A DNA stretch of 64,000 bases, from the NCBI GenBank assembly GCA_028554795.2, contig JAPYKE020000037.1, forward strand, positions 6,756,501 to 6,820,500. Reading direction: 5' to 3'. This DNA comes from Sinohyriopsis cumingii (taxonomy: Eukaryota > Mollusca > Bivalvia > Unionida > Unionidae). The translations under genes and the position numbers were made by a program. Position 1 is the first letter of the stretch; the number at the start of each line of letters is the position of its first letter. Positions 26,825-41,119 of this stretch are shown here, piece by piece. The notes below the pieces were generated by a model that did no database searches, was not told the origin of the DNA, and saw nothing but the letters and a program-made list of their open reading frames with translations.

Positions 26825-27429
26825 GTGTATAATATGACTATATCAAGCTTTACTTTCAACTGACTATTCAGTGTACCGTTGTTACTGTCCAGCACATCTA
26901 GTCATATGATAAGCGATGTAGCCGAGGTGTACTCTAGATACTAATTGGTTAAGACCTGAGGTTGAACTATGCTGAGAACGCATGCAGTCATTTTTCACTA
27001 CAGATTTGAATACTTAGACTGACCAAAATAAACCCGATGATTATGACAATAGATAATCAAATAAAATGTTCATCTCGCAATAACTCTTATATTTGTAATA
27101 AATGGTAAAAATATGTTGACTTTCTCGTTATCAACTTATTTATCGTTGATGCAATAAGCGTTGCCCAATGAATATTGTTTTAAATGTATTTAGCATCGCC
27201 AACAATAACAAGATCTCAGTACATTTTCACGGAAATATCTTACGTTAATACTGGATATGTTTCATCGTGTGGTACCAAAATGTGATATATTAACGAGTAG
27301 TTTTGATTCTGGTTTCACGCGATGAAATATATCTTATATTAACATAGGAGTGTGATTTAGAATTTTTAACGTAGCTTTAACAGTTGTTCAGTCATGTCAT
27401 ATTGCTGTCTGCAGTGTGTCAGTTTATAG

Positions 27430-27600
27430 TGATGTCTTAGACCGGGGCCGCAGACATGTGGCGTCATGTTTCACCCAGGCACATTATCCTGACACCAGGC
27501 CGACCAGTCCTAGCTTTAACCTCTTAATGCAGGGTTCTTTGTGAGGTAGCTGTTAGTATCGTTTTGATAAGTCTTTGGTATGATTCAGGTGATTTAGAAA
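27430..27600. repeat. GC-richer island resembling a common mollusc interspersed repeat
   Basis: An island (GGGGCCGCAGACATG... TTTCACCCAGGCAC... CCTCTTAATGC... GTCTTTGGTATGA) stands out from AT-rich surroundings and resembles, from memory, a short repeat widespread in bivalve genomes. No ORF. The rest of 26900-28460 shows nothing I can name. Confidence 0.3.
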
Positions 27601-28539
27601 CAGACAATTATTTTCAATTATATACCTAACATGGTCCCGAATCGCAGTTTAGAAAATTAACTTCATTCTCATTTATATTTGTTCCTTCTCTTTCTGAAAT
27701 CCTGCATCGATAATAACGATGGAAAAAAGGCTGAGAAATTGGTACTACTGGCGCAAGCAAAATGCTTGCAAATAGGGTCAGAAATCAGCTAAATCCAAAT
27801 TAAAGAATTTATTTTTTGGAAGTATCATAGGTGCATTCGTAGCGGTAATGTTATCACTCCTCGTTCTCACAGCAGGCACACCCCAGTCCATGGTTTTCAT
27901 GCATCAGTCGTACCAAAACTATGTCACAATGCTAAGCAGCACGAACGCTGACGCGCCTACATGATGAATGAGACGTGCTCTCTTATGTATACAATTCTTG
28001 TGTTATGAAATACTTGAAGAAGTGGATATTCCAAGAGAAAGATTTTATTATTTTCATCTTTTTATTGAATAGATATGGTAACATTATGATGAAAAAATGT
28101 CATCCGCCAGGATGATAATCTCTTTATATATTGGTATAAAATATAAAACGCAAGAATATGAATATTACTTTTTAAACGATTTCCCCCGTGCATGTGCTTT
28201 GTTTACCTTGTATTATATAGAGTTATGGCACTGTTCATACTTTCTGTTCGAATGTACAAAAAGCACAGCAAAACATAAACTATAAACATCCGACATCACT
28301 TGATTATTCTATACACTGTAGCCCTCCAACACGTTTTGAAGCACAAGATAAAAATAAATGTTCATTGTTTCGAGTAAATAACGGACGTAATACGCTTAAA
28401 TACTCGACATCATTTATCCAAATAATGTTAATTTCATGTACAATATATCTAGTTATTCTACAGCAAAACATTATGCATGTATACATGTATGTGTATGTTT
28501 GTGATTTATGCATTTTGATTACTATGAAACACGAATGTG

Positions 28540-28640
28540 CAGTATACATACATACGTACACACATACACACATACATACATATATACATGTATGCACGCA
28601 CGCATACACGCACACACGCACGCATGCACGCACACATATA
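28540..28640. repeat. CATA/CACG-rich simple repeat
   Basis: Imperfect CATA, CACA and CACG tetranucleotides; a similar patch of CATA/CATG lies at 28829-28873. The ORFs over them are artefacts. Confidence 0.85.
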
Positions 28641-29654
28641 CATACCCATGGGTGCCCGCAGGAATTTTTGTAGGGGGGTAAGTCAGTCACGGTCGGGACA
28701 GTTAGCTGCGTAGTTCCATGCGTAAACGTGGGAAATTTTGCTACTTTATTGATTTGTGCAAGTGCAATATCATAATATATAAATATATGATTTCCAGGGG
28801 GTCACGCGACCTATGCTGCGGACGTCTATGTACATACATGCATGCATGCCTGCATGCATACATACATACATACTGATTTAGCTACATTCATACATACGTA
28901 TGTGTTTGTGTTTGAGTGCATTTTGAACATTCTAAAACATCTAAACATCTGTGTGTATGCTCTTGTTGGTAGGCATCTTGAATTTAAAGTGGACCTATTA
29001 TATACTGAATTTTTCGGAATTTTTGTTTACTGGTCTGGAGTGCACATATGCCGAGTTTTAATCAGATTTTCTATTATACTTACCAGCTTATAATTATTGA
29101 ATTTATTTTTATGTTTGCATTAAGACATATGTATTTAATAATTAGAATATAGCGCTAATCTCTAACCTTTCAGTCATATTTTGTAAACCAAATAAATTTA
29201 TATTGATCTATGAATCTAGTTCTGTGTTACAATGATACAGCAATAAATATTTTTATTATATGCTCATTTTTTCCCCGTTAACTTTACATTGTCAGAATCG
29301 TGCAGTATACCAGATACTGAACCCGCGCGCCAATACACATAGCATTCACGTGCATAAAGGAACTACGTTCCCTTGTTAACAAACATAACCGTAGTAAAAC
29401 CGAATGATAGATTTGTTGCATTGCATTAGTTTGTTTCTTATTTCACATGGAATTTGTTTAATTACCATAATTAAAAACATGCATAATCCATTGCTTTTAA
29501 TGGCATGATCTAAAGGTTTTTCTAAACCAGTTCTATTAATGTTGTTGAAAGAATTCTTATATTTGCGGAGTTGGAATTAATTGTTGTCATTTATGTGATG
29601 CGGCATGCAAAGTCCATAAACCCGATATATGTGTAACTAGCTAAGGATGTTGGT

Positions 29655-30932
29655 CTAAACCAAGGTAGATTGTTCCTTCACATCCGTTCCCTTTGTGCTA
29701 TGGGACTGACTCTGGCTTGTTTCCATGGAAACAGTAATAAGGGGGACGAAGACACGCTTTGGCAGCAATTTTCTCATAATATCTAGGAACATGGATTTCA
29801 ACTCGTCCCGGAACCGTCTGTTCATAATTATATAGACCCAAAAGTTTGCATGGAAACTTAGCAGCAAGGCAATCTCGTACATGAAATGGAAAAGACGATT
29901 TTCTCTTAGTGCCAAAATGTTTTGACCGCTGTGCTTTTTGATTACAGTCACCAGTAGAAAAATTCCGTATGGGATTTCTGGAATCAGAAAGATGATAGCA
30001 ATGCAGACCACAATAATTGAGGCTCTTTTATTTTGTTGGTCCCTCTCTCGACTTTGTTCAGCACTGAAGGACCCTTTTCGAATGTTTCGATGAAACAACT
30101 TTTGAATCATTAGGATTGTGAGGACAAGCAATAACACGCATGGCAGTATATTCACAAGAAGCAAAGTTATCCACAGAAAGATGCAAGATTCAACACAGGG
30201 ATCCTCTATAGCCCACTGACAGAAACCTTCTGTTTTGTTTGCTTTATTTGTTTTAAGATGGTAAGTATGGATGACGAATGCAAATATAGTAATGACAGCG
30301 ACTGTGACCAAAGTTCGGCGAGTCGTAAACCAAGAGTTTGTTTTGAATGGAAACCAGACAGAAAAAAATCTTTGAAATCCAAGCAACAATGTCTGCCATA
30401 CGGACACCGTGTGGAAAGCCTTAGATATGTAAAACTTACAGATCATAAATGCCTCACACCAGCCTTCATTCAGTCTGACCCATCCCTGCTCTCCACTGGT
30501 GAAAACATGTATATACGTAGGCAAGGTTACAAGTCCAGTTAGAGAGTCCGATATTGCGATGAAAAGAAGGATAAGATTGGTGGTTGTTCGCATGCTTTTT
30601 CGGACAAAAACGGCTACGATCAGCACATTTGCAAACGCCGTTAAAATAACCAGGAACGTCCAAACGTAGATATAAATCTTCTCTTCAAAATCATGCAATG
30701 GGTACAAGAACTCGGAATAATAATAAGAATCGTATACTGAATCTGAAGTCTCGAAGAAAGTATATAAGCCATGATTTGGATGCAGGAGACGGTTGTCTTG
30801 GCTAACAGAAGGTTCCGAAGACGTTGTCCAGGATATGTCATTTTCTGGAAACATAACAGGCCGCTCGTGTATCTCAAAGCTGCTATTTGTATGTGCCATC
30901 GGGATTCGTTGAGCTGTGTGAATCGTTTCCAA
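29655..30932 (-). CDS. Class A GPCR, sex-peptide/myoinhibitory-peptide receptor-like, copy B
   Basis: Intronless 425-residue paralogue of the receptor at 25-1206, very similar through the seven membrane segments and sharing the same oddities (QRF in place of DRY, NFWIY in place of NPxxY, an IPEIPYG block in TM6). It differs in the acidic extracellular N-terminus and in a C-terminal tail about 20 residues longer. Two starts are possible: 30932, or 30899 (Met12), which aligns with the start of copy A. Both frames are intact despite the decayed surroundings, which suggests both receptors were kept by selection, probably for related peptide ligands. No promoter is evident; a (CA)n-(TA)n tract lies about 400 bp upstream. 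Confidence 0.85.
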   Translation of the reverse strand: METIHTAQRIPMAHTNSSFEIHERPVMFPENDISWTTSSEPSVSQDNRLLHPNHGLYTFFETSDSVYDSYYYSEFLYPLHDFEEKIYIYVWTFLVILTAFANVLIVAVFVRKSMRTTTNLILLFIAISDSLTGLVTLPTYIHVFTSGEQGWVRLNEGWCEAFMICKFYISKAFHTVSVWQTLLLGFQRFFSVWFPFKTNSWFTTRRTLVTVAVITIFAFVIHTYHLKTNKANKTEGFCQWAIEDPCVESCIFLWITLLLVNILPCVLLLVLTILMIQKLFHRNIRKGSFSAEQSRERDQQNKRASIIVVCIAIIFLIPEIPYGIFLLVTVIKKHSGQNILALRENRLFHFMYEIALLLSFHANFWVYIIMNRRFRDELKSMFLDIMRKLLPKRVFVPLITVSMETSQSQSHSTKGTDVKEQSTLV

Positions 30933-31338
30933 ATCTGAAAGTATTTTAAGTGGGTATATTTACTACACCATTAAAACAAGATATCCTTTCATTATGAACA
31001 TACTTGCAATACGCATTTAAATGTTAACATGATACCTCCAACCAATGCGAGTAATAATAATCATTTATTACTTTCCCCCTTTCTCCATTTAGAACGTGTG
31101 ACTTCAATATCTCCGGCAAAATTCAGATTTACGAAGTATTTCAATGCCTTTCATATAATGTTCCTTTATTACAACGTTTAAGTGGTTATCACGTTCGATC
31201 TGTGTGAAACATTGCATATTTATAACGTGGACAAGTACATAACTATCAAGAAAAAGATGAAGAAGGATCTAACGTGTATCGGTGATAACGTTCTAAAATC
31301 TCCCAGGCTCCTATGAAATGTTAAAGTAATCTTTATAA

Positions 31339-31362
31339 CACACAGACACACACACACACACA

Positions 31363-31456
<94 letters not shown>
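31339..31456. repeat. (CA)n-(TA)n compound microsatellite
   Basis: A CA run (about 31339-31365) leads into about 45 TA units. Confidence 0.95.
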
Positions 31457-31459
<3 letters not shown>

Positions 31460-32839
31460 CATGTGGTAATTAACAAATATATACCTAATAACTATCAAGT
31501 ATATACGTGACAAATAATACGTATACATGCAAATAGTACGTACGTTTGTATTTCCTAACAACTACATTCGTATGATAAGTAACAGGCATATACGTAAGAG
31601 TTCTCAAGAATGTACGTGATGACTAGAACCTACATCATAGCTACTGCTTTAATAACACGTATATAGTTTGATAATTGTCAGGTATGCACTTGGTAACTAA
31701 CATAATTCTTGTGTACGAAATAAGATTATAAAAGTTTAACCTAAATTGATGTTCCTCGTTCGCTTGCTTAGCCTAATATATACATTTATGCATGCAAGTG
31801 TTTGTCAAGTCACAAGGAATGTCGTCATTGAATGGGTGAGAGCGTTGGGGTTGGCTTTAGATGGAAGTCCAAGGGTTCAAAATCTTTCCAAAACGTTCCT
31901 GGCAAATTTTTACAATGGCCTGACTGTAAAGACGAGATAAAGATATGATTAATCAAGAAATATCACAAATGTATTGCAAGGTTTTATAAAAATATGTCTT
32001 TACACACTAGGCAGCCTTTAATCAAACAAGTAAGGAAATTTTAACGTTCGAACATGGCTGACATAAAAGTTAGGCTCGCGTCAATTCATCAAGGACCGGT
32101 CGGAACATATGATAATATCGATTCAAGGATTCGTCCCAGTCCTATGTCCAAAGTCACAGAGGTCCCAGTTATTTGGAATCAACCAAAAAGTTTTAATTGC
32201 TATCAGATTTATATTGACAACACCAACCTATGCAAATAGACATATCAATTTAGGGGAAGTTTTACCACATTAACAACAGACGGAAATCTGAAAGAAAAAT
32301 ACAATAGAACAAGAACAAAATAAAGAAAACAACGAAATAGTCTAAGCAAGAACTCACGGAACGTAATTATTATGATGTACGATGACTCACGAAAGTAGTA
32401 AGTAGGAAAGTGAGTTTAGTATGTAAACTAATTTCGAATGTATATGGTAGAGGAACAATAAAATACTTTATTCTGAAAAATATCGACACCGCCTCTTTTG
32501 CAATAAAAGTGATAACTCCACCATCACGGAACGACTTTTGGAGAATACTTCTTGTTCCCATTCCGGAGATCCATGTGCCCATAGATAATGTGTTTTCCAT
32601 ATTAAATTCATTATTCTCTCTCTCTCTCTCTCTCTCCATACCCACATTTAGACTACATGATCAAATCGTTCTGCAATATGTAGATATAATCTGAATCTAT
32701 CGTGAAGTAATTAATTGTGCCAGCAAACAACAAAAACAAGCAATTAATTAAAAACTAAAATATTAAATGCACATCAGGTTGATTTTAGACATTAGTTAAT
32801 TGGAAATAATTGTCAGCATGAATCATGCAAACTGTCATT

Positions 32840-35125
32840 GGCATTACCTACCATGGTCTTGTTCTATTGCATATACAGTGTCATTACATATACCTACCAT
32901 GGTCTTGTTATATTACATATACAGTGACATTACCAAAACCTACCATGGTCATGCTATAGTCCATATACAGTGTCATTACCTATAACTAATATGGCCTTGC
33001 TCTATTCCATTTACAATGTCATTACCTATAACTACTATGCTCTTGATCTATTCCATATAGAGTGCCATTACCTCTACCTACCAAGGCCTTGCTATATTAC
33101 ACATACAGCGTCATTATCGATACTTACCATGGCCTTGTTTTATTGTATATACATTGTCATTACCTATACTTACCATGGCGTTGCTCTGTTCCATATACAG
33201 TGTCATTACCTATACCTACCATGGCCTTGTTCCGTTGCATATAGTGTCATTACCTATACCTACCATGGCCTTGCTATATTCCATTTACAGTGTCATTACC
33301 TATACCTACCATGGTCTTGTTCTATTCCATACAGAGTGTCATTACCTTTAGCTACCAAGGCCTTGCTATATTACATATACAGTGTTATTACCTATACGTA
33401 CTATGGCCTTGTTCTATTGCATACACAGTGTCATTACGTATACCTACCATGGCCTTGTTCTGTCGCATATACAGTTGTGTCATTACCTAGACCTGCTATG
33501 GTCTTGCTCTGTTCCATATACAATGTCATTACCTATACATGCCATGGCCTTGTTCTATTACATATACAGTGTCATTACCTATACCTACCATGCCCTTGTT
33601 GTATTACATATACAGTGTCATTATCTACACCTACCCTGGCCTTGCTCTATTCGATACACTGTTTCATTACCTATACCGACCATGGCCTTGTCCTGTTGCA
33701 TATACAGTGTCATTACCTATACCTACCATGGCCTTGCCCTAATCCATACACTGTTTCATTACCTATACCTACCATGGCCTTGTCCTATTACATATACAGT
33801 GTCATTACCTATACTTACCATGGCCTTGCTCTATTCCATGTACAGTGTCATTACCTACTTCTACCATGGCCTTCTCTATACCATATACATTGTCATTACC
33901 TATATCTACAATGGCCTTGTTCAATTCCATATACAATGGCATTACCTATATATACCATAGCTTTGTTTTATTACATATATAGTGTCATTACCTATACCGA
34001 CTATGGCCGTGTTCTAATACATATACAGTGTCATTACCTATACTTATTATGGCCTTGCTCTATTCCATATACAGTGTCATTACCTATACCTACCCTGGCC
34101 TTGCTCTATTCCATAAACAGTGGCATTAACTATACTAACCAAGACAATGCTCCATTCCATATTTAATGGCAGTACCTATACCTTGCATGGCCTTGTTCTA
34201 TTCTATCTACAGCCTCATTACCTATACTTTCCATGGCCTTGTTCTATCATATAGACAGTGTCATTACCTATAACTACCATGGCCTTGTTCAAATCCATGT
34301 ACAGTGTCATAAGCTTTACCTACCATGGTCTTGTTCTATTCCATACACAGTGTCATTACCTATAGCTATCACGACATTGTTCTATAATATATACAGTGTA
34401 ATTACCTATACTTTACATGGCCTTATTCTATCATATATACAGTGTCATTACCTATACCTACCATGGCCTTCTTATATTCTTCATACAGTCATTACCTATA
34501 CCTAACAGGGCCTTGTTCAATTCCATATACAGTAGCATTACCTATACCTACCATTGCCTTTTTAATTCCATATACAGTGTCATTACCTATACCTACCATG
34601 GCCTTGTTACATTATGCATAGTCATTACCTATACCTACCATGGCCTTGTTATATTCCATATACAGTAGCATTACCTATACCTACCATTGCCTTGTTCTAT
34701 TACAAATACAGTGTCATTACCTATACTTATCATGGCCTTGCTCTATTCCATATACAGTGGCATTTCCTATACCTACCATGGCCTTGCTATAATACATACA
34801 CGGTGTCATTACCTATACCTACCATGGCCTTCTTATATTACATATACGGTGTCATTACTTATATCTACCATGGCCTTGTTATATTACGTACATGGTGTCA
34901 TTACCTATACCTACCATGGCCTTGTTATATTACATACACGGTGTCATTACCTATACATACCATGGCCCTGTTATATTACATATACGGTGTCATTACCTAT
35001 ACCTACCATGGCCTTGTTATATTACATACACTGTGTCAATTCCTATACCTACCATGGCCTTGTTATATTACATACACGGTGTCATTACCTATACCTACCA
35101 TGGCCTTGTTATATTACATATACAA
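32840..35125. repeat. 46-bp minisatellite, about 50 units
   Basis: The word CCATGGCCTTG recurs every 46 bp with little change in phase (for example CCATGG at 35006 and 35052). Variants change the middle (TTCTATTCCATA, TTATATTACATA) and the ACAGTG/ACGGTG segment. Since 46 is not a multiple of 3 the array reads through all three plus frames without stops, giving a 398-codon ORF at 32970-34166 and others. The duplicate locus in copy A has about one unit (4021-4066). No gene is assigned. Confidence 0.95.
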
Positions 35126-36599
35126 AGTCATCATCTCTACTTAGCATGATTTGATACTATTTAAAGTACTGTGTCACCTATATGATTATACCCAAAATTC
35201 AGTGCAACCCCAACGACAAACAAAAAATTATACGGAAACTTTTATTGAAGTTATAATACTTAAACAATAAAACCTAGGTAACAATCGACGTTTACTGTCA
35301 TCACACACATGCCTATGTTTGTCAACTGTCGAGCAGTCCTATCGTGGATGAGTGTTGATTGAAAAATAAATCAAAATTAGATTTACCGTATGTTACTGAA
35401 CTAGACTGTCGGATTATTAAGGCCACACTATTCAAGTTTGAATTCAGAAATACGAAAGCGATCCACAGATCATAACATGCAAACTCATAATTATTAAAAT
35501 ATTAAATTAATTAAATAAACGTTGTTACACTCTGAAAGCGTTCGAGCTAGATAGCTCCAAGGTGATGAGACCCCACCCAGAACAATCTTTCTGATATAAA
35601 TATGCATCAGATATGTATTACGGACGGAAACCATTTCTTGTGTAAAATAGTAATTATCTTGAACAAAGTACACGATACAATGCATTACATAGAGGGTAAC
35701 TATTGATAAGTCTTATTGTCATTCAGTACTAAGGTTTACCGGTCTACACAGGATTGACAAGATAAAATCGAGAATAGTCAGGGAAATGGACGTTTGCAAC
35801 CTTTGAATAAAAATTAAATCTACCTTGATTTAGCATTCTATCTAGTATCTAGAAATTGTCAAGGTAGATTGCGTGACCCGCGACAATATTTAGACATATT
35901 TATTTTATTATACCTCAAACCACGTAGACGTCCAATAATTAGTAAAGAACAAACTATCATCAATATAATTCTCAAACATGTATTATGAAAGCATTTTATA
36001 CGTTACCCCGGATAGAAATGTTTCCACGTCGCAAAATGCTGTGTTTTCTTTGAAATAATTTTCAACTGTTGCACGTTAAGCGACGCTCTTTGAATCACTG
36101 AATCAGTGTTTCTCACAATGTGTCCACTTGACACAGGCGTTGTATATCTGATAAAGTATCTATAATTTCCTGATGTACATGTGTTCAATATGCGCAGTTC
36201 TATGCCTGACATATTGTTGTTGAGGCAACTTCCGCTCAGCCTTTCTCTCAGTAGTTAAGGGGATTAGTATGACCCTGTGTTCTAGACAAAGGTATCATAT
36301 GGGGTAAATAAAGCTATAAGGAGAAATTTAACATTGGTGTCAACTATGATCGCATGGAACATGTACCAGGTGGATTGCGTTTTCTTAATTTTGCTAACAT
36401 TGTGAGGATGGAAGATACATAATGCCAATTTAGCACACATTGTTACTACCCTTGTCATTGAGGACTTTTATATCTTCAACTGACATAACATGGGCCCACT
36501 GAACCATGAGACAATCTCAAGTAACCGGTGAGGCCAACCAAATGAGAAGATGGGTGGCGGTGGTGACCAAACTAATTTAGCTGGTCCTAATCTAGCTGG

Positions 36600-38240
36600 G
36601 TCTCAGCGGACTTTTTTTTTGTTTGTTTTAGATGCATTTTTCCTGTATGTGCCGACGAGGTGAAGGTGGGTGTAGGTATGGATTTTGCTACAAAATGTTT
36701 TGAAGGCCTAGTCCCTGCTTGACTACTGAAAAATGCATCCGTAGACATTGCAGAAAAGAAACTAGTTAAATTGTCCTATGTTCTTGGAAAAGGCACGCGG
36801 AGAAAAGGACCAACGTTAATACGAGGGCCAAATTTCAGACCGTGGCAAAATATTGTAAAGCGCGGTACGTAGATGTTTGCAGAGTTGCTATGAGATGTGT
36901 GTGAGCGCTAGTGATTGAGTAATACTTGCTGTTTTAGAGAAACATGATGTCATTTATAAACTGATCCTATTGTGGGGAATGCACTACAGGAAAATGTATA
37001 CTATGCCATCGTGATGATTCATGCTATCGGGAGCCCTATCGCAAGTATTACGAGCTTGCCGTTGGTACGCATCCCTTGCCCAAGAGCAGCGAGGCGTTAT
37101 AAAGGCTTTTTGGAAGGATTGGTCACCTGCGAGTAGCCCATGCAGAACTTCATGGAAACACGTCTACGCTAAATTCAGGCATTGCCATTTATATTACGAA
37201 AGCTCCACTGGTAGCATTAGTATAAAACCTCTTTGAAAAGTGTGAGACCAACCGAAAAAAACAACACATTTGAATCGCGTGGTGGATGGTGGGATTCTTT
37301 AAAATGTTGGCAGACGACAGGGCCTGACTGACGTCCGTCACAGAAAAGCTGGAGCTGTGCGAAATACGAATCTATAAAACAGGAGAAAACGCAAGAGGAT
37401 AACTAGCATTAGAAAATGTCTTAAACGTGTGATTATCCTGTGGGACGTGCGTACGAAGACATGTAACATTGTGGAACTACCATGCACGAGACTAGCTTGA
37501 GGCGGCGCTCATTGTTCATAATGAGCACACACAGCCAGCAACCCTCACCTTGTGGAGGTGCACAAGATCAGATTCTAATAGAGGGACGATATAAATGCCA
37601 CCCGTAGAGCAACGAAATACGAATCCTATGCTTGTGGAACAGTTTGTTATGACATATAGCTGGTGCCTTATAACCCGAGCGAAGAACGAGATAATCCTCA
37701 GGATCTGCAGAAATCCAAAGGCTTTACCAAAGTCTTTAGTGAAGTCCGGTGAGGAGTACTTCATATGATGTTAAATGTGTCTTACCCTATAATAATCGAA
37801 AAAGCAATAGAAACTTCGTGCTAACGTTGTTAATCGTGATATTGCAGCCGAAACTGCAACATGTTAACGCCACTACCGTTGATTGCGCACCAAACGGCAA
37901 AAAGTCTTTTTGATTTTCCAGAACTTCATTTTACAGTCTACATTTCCTGAGCTTCAGTGGTTATACACGTCTTCCTTGTCGACATGGGTCAGAAAGTACT
38001 GATGGAACACATCGAGCAATGTGTTGTTTCTTAATGAGATGTTATCCCAAACTACACGTGGTTGTTGGACAACATTTGGTGAATCTGCAGTTTATCTGCA
38101 TCGCTTTGGATACTTCTGCATCGCTAGTGTTAAAGCCGCAGAGCACGCTCTATTATGCGTCGGCATTAAAGGGATTATTTGCTGCAACACCATATCCTAG
38201 TGCTCTGACAAATGCTTTGATACAAGATTTGTATATGCAG
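36600..38240. other. Segment present in copy B, absent from copy A
   Basis: The alignment of the two duplicates jumps here: about 5600-5700 of copy A is followed at once by sequence matching 38230-38340 of copy B. The B segment contains short ORFs (37021-37236, 37516-37764 minus, 38019-38246) with no recognised domain. Whether it is an insertion in B or a deletion in A cannot be told; no terminal repeats are evident. Confidence 0.45.
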
Positions 38241-41119
38241 CAGTGAGTCGTAATCGGTTAATCTTATTATATCGTGTAGGAGAAAATAAGACCACATTAT
38301 GTAATAGCGGCATCTATGAGCTCTCGATAGGTATTATAGTTGAATTCACCTCATCAAAACATTTAAATATTACTACATCAAAGTAGCTGTCGCCAATCTG
38401 TACTTCATTAACCTTTACGGCAGCCGAGTTGAAAAAAACCGGTCATCGATTTCAATCTATGTAAACTGGGTATTAATCGTACATGATGGCAGTACTGCCT
38501 TTCTGGCCTCAGATGAAAGCCTTGCAACTATCTTTCTGTCTATGCTTTCCGCCAGAAACATTATTAGGTACGCACAGTTCACAGGATTTTCAACGACTCG
38601 AACCAATTTTGGGTATCGAACTTTGTATCCATATAGCTTTAAACAAAGCAATGGGCATTCAGCTAAACATAGAAGACGAACCATTGATGCCGCCTGACAA
38701 TCCTGACAACGGAGTGTTGACGAAGCTTACAAAACAATTTGACATAGACAATGAGCACAAATGATTTGGTACGAGAATCTACCACAACTGAAAATGAAAA
38801 CAACATGACAGATTGTAATGGAACGAGTATGCAAACCATAAAGACACTGGACACTGGGTTGTATCCAAAAAAGCGCCCTGAGCTAACCAGCTGTTAGCTA
38901 GATGATCCCCAACAACTTAGCTTGAAACAAAATTTGGATCTTGAGAATTCCATACATGCTGAGACTTCTCAATGGCGTGGTCTCTACAGAAGGTACTTTC
39001 GCGCCATAAATGCGATCAACGACATTCTGTTGTGGTTGTAGCGAACAGTGTGGCTGAATCAACCTGTTGTCAACATTTATCGACTTGCCATTACAACGGT
39101 CCCCAAAATCGCGTTGCTGTTTTGAGGTCGGTTGTTGAAAAGCCGGTGATTCGTTAGTCGGCATCCGAACACGAAGGATAGAAGCACCACAATGACCACA
39201 ATATTTTTTTGTTGTCCAATGCAAAGTTTAATACTATCCTCGACAAGGTGTCAGAAAAGGTCTATACAACAACAAGATATTCAAAGAATAATTTAAGATC
39301 ATCATCGACGAAAATGACAAATATGTAGCAGCCAGAAACAATGTTCTCACAAACAAGGAACCTTTGCAAAATGCAAGAAATGCAAAATATGAGCTGATTT
39401 CCTGCGTAAAGGATGATCCATGCCAAGAACTGTTGATAAATATAAGACTGACGGCAGCTAACAATTTATGACTAGCTGCGTTTGACAGACGGATATATTG
39501 GAATTATGTGGAAAACAGCTTTCTTGGACAATGCCCACCCACATCAAAACAATGGACTTTCAATAACAATATGTATTTAAATGCTTATTATTATAATCGG
39601 GTGCACAGTGAAATCAACTTATACCATTCCCACACACCTGCACACTTTTATTGATTCATAATAAAAGCCAACACTTTAGAATACTAGGGGCCGTCGATAT
39701 CGTACAAGTCCACCTGGCAGTGTGATTTCAGAGTACATTATTGGTGTGCAAGATAGTAATTTCTCCGTTTGTCTCAATAATTCCATGTTAGGAAAGGGAA
39801 TACTTTCTCCCGGCAGGAGAATTATAAGGGTTCAAACTAGAGGAAGATTCTCTCTCCACCTTTGGTACCAACAGACAGGATGTACTACATTTATATTTAT
39901 TTTGCCAATTATGTTTGAAGCATTGTACAGGAAGCATAACCGTGTCAGCTCTTGTTACAATTATTTACAGAAAAATATTAAGTGGGTTGTTGGAATCTCC
40001 GAAGAGGATGAAGTTGAATGTTACCACCAATTAAATACAGTTTAAACCAACAAATCTGTTCTGCACTGAAACAGATCACAGAAGCGTGATGTAACTCATC
40101 GCTATGTATATCTTCATTTTTGCAATCTTTTGGTACATGACTGTGCCTCCGTTGTGTCCTTTTTAGGTTCATGACTAAATTGTATTAAGTTTCTTTAAAC
40201 AAAATAATTCGTGGTTATTATTTGTTCATTGGTATAGATTATTTGTATAGATATTAAGCTAAAAATTGGTGTTGACAATTTAAGTGCAAAGTATATATTG
40301 AAATGCTGACACTTTTGGGTAATTTCTTATTGGCTGATGGGTTCTTTAGAATTAAGTTATTTTCCATTGGATAGAGTAGGTCAGTTGTGTAGATATTGTG
40401 AACTATATGAGTAGTAGGGTCTGTGACTTGTATATTGCAACATATAACCGTAACATACACTTGGAGACGTATATTTGAAGAGAACAGAACAAGTATTTCA
40501 TTCCTATTTTGGATTCGTTCCTATCTCGGATTCCTATTTTTGGAGTCTCATTTACTATGTTCTTGTAGTAATAGTTGCAGCAGTAGTAGTAGTAGTATTT
40601 GTTGTTGTTGTTCAGATTTATTTAATTGTGGGTTTACATATATGAGAGGAAACATTTGTTTGGATTATTCAAAAGGAATCATAAGGACCTTATTCCACTA
40701 TTGTAAATTATTCAGAGGAGATCTGGACAATGTCATTTTGATGTGCCAAGACTGTTGGCAGATCAGCGCATTCGAGGATCGGAAATTTATTTCCAACATT
40801 CGATCCTTTTGGACTCGAATATAACTTATTTTTAGGATTATTTTGGATTTAGTTCATATTACAGTTGTAACCTATTCAAGCTATCACCCTCTGAGACTAA
40901 ATTGGATTTAAGAAATAAGAAAGACGTATGTGAGTGACAATGAAAAATGTATTGTCCTCTTGCACTAATGATTGTAAAATAAAGAAACGGGACACTGAAA
41001 TAAATACAAAGGTACATAATATGGATATAGTGGAAAACAATGATGAATAGCAAATAATTATTTGGAATATTCAATAACCATGACGTTGTCTTAATCGAAT
41101 ACTACCGTGCCGTTTTTCT

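Noticed and set aside
28304..28690. Cys/Val-rich ORFs on both strands
   Set aside because: They arise from CATA/CACG simple repeats.
32970..34166. 398-codon ORF and its overlapping companions in the 46-bp array
   Set aside because: Each residue pattern is the same DNA unit read in three frames; no start context, domain or conservation supports coding.
37021..37236. Transposase-like ORF in the copy-B-specific segment
   Set aside because: Trp- and Ser-rich stretch gave a vague impression of a transposase, but no catalytic motif or terminal repeats could be found.
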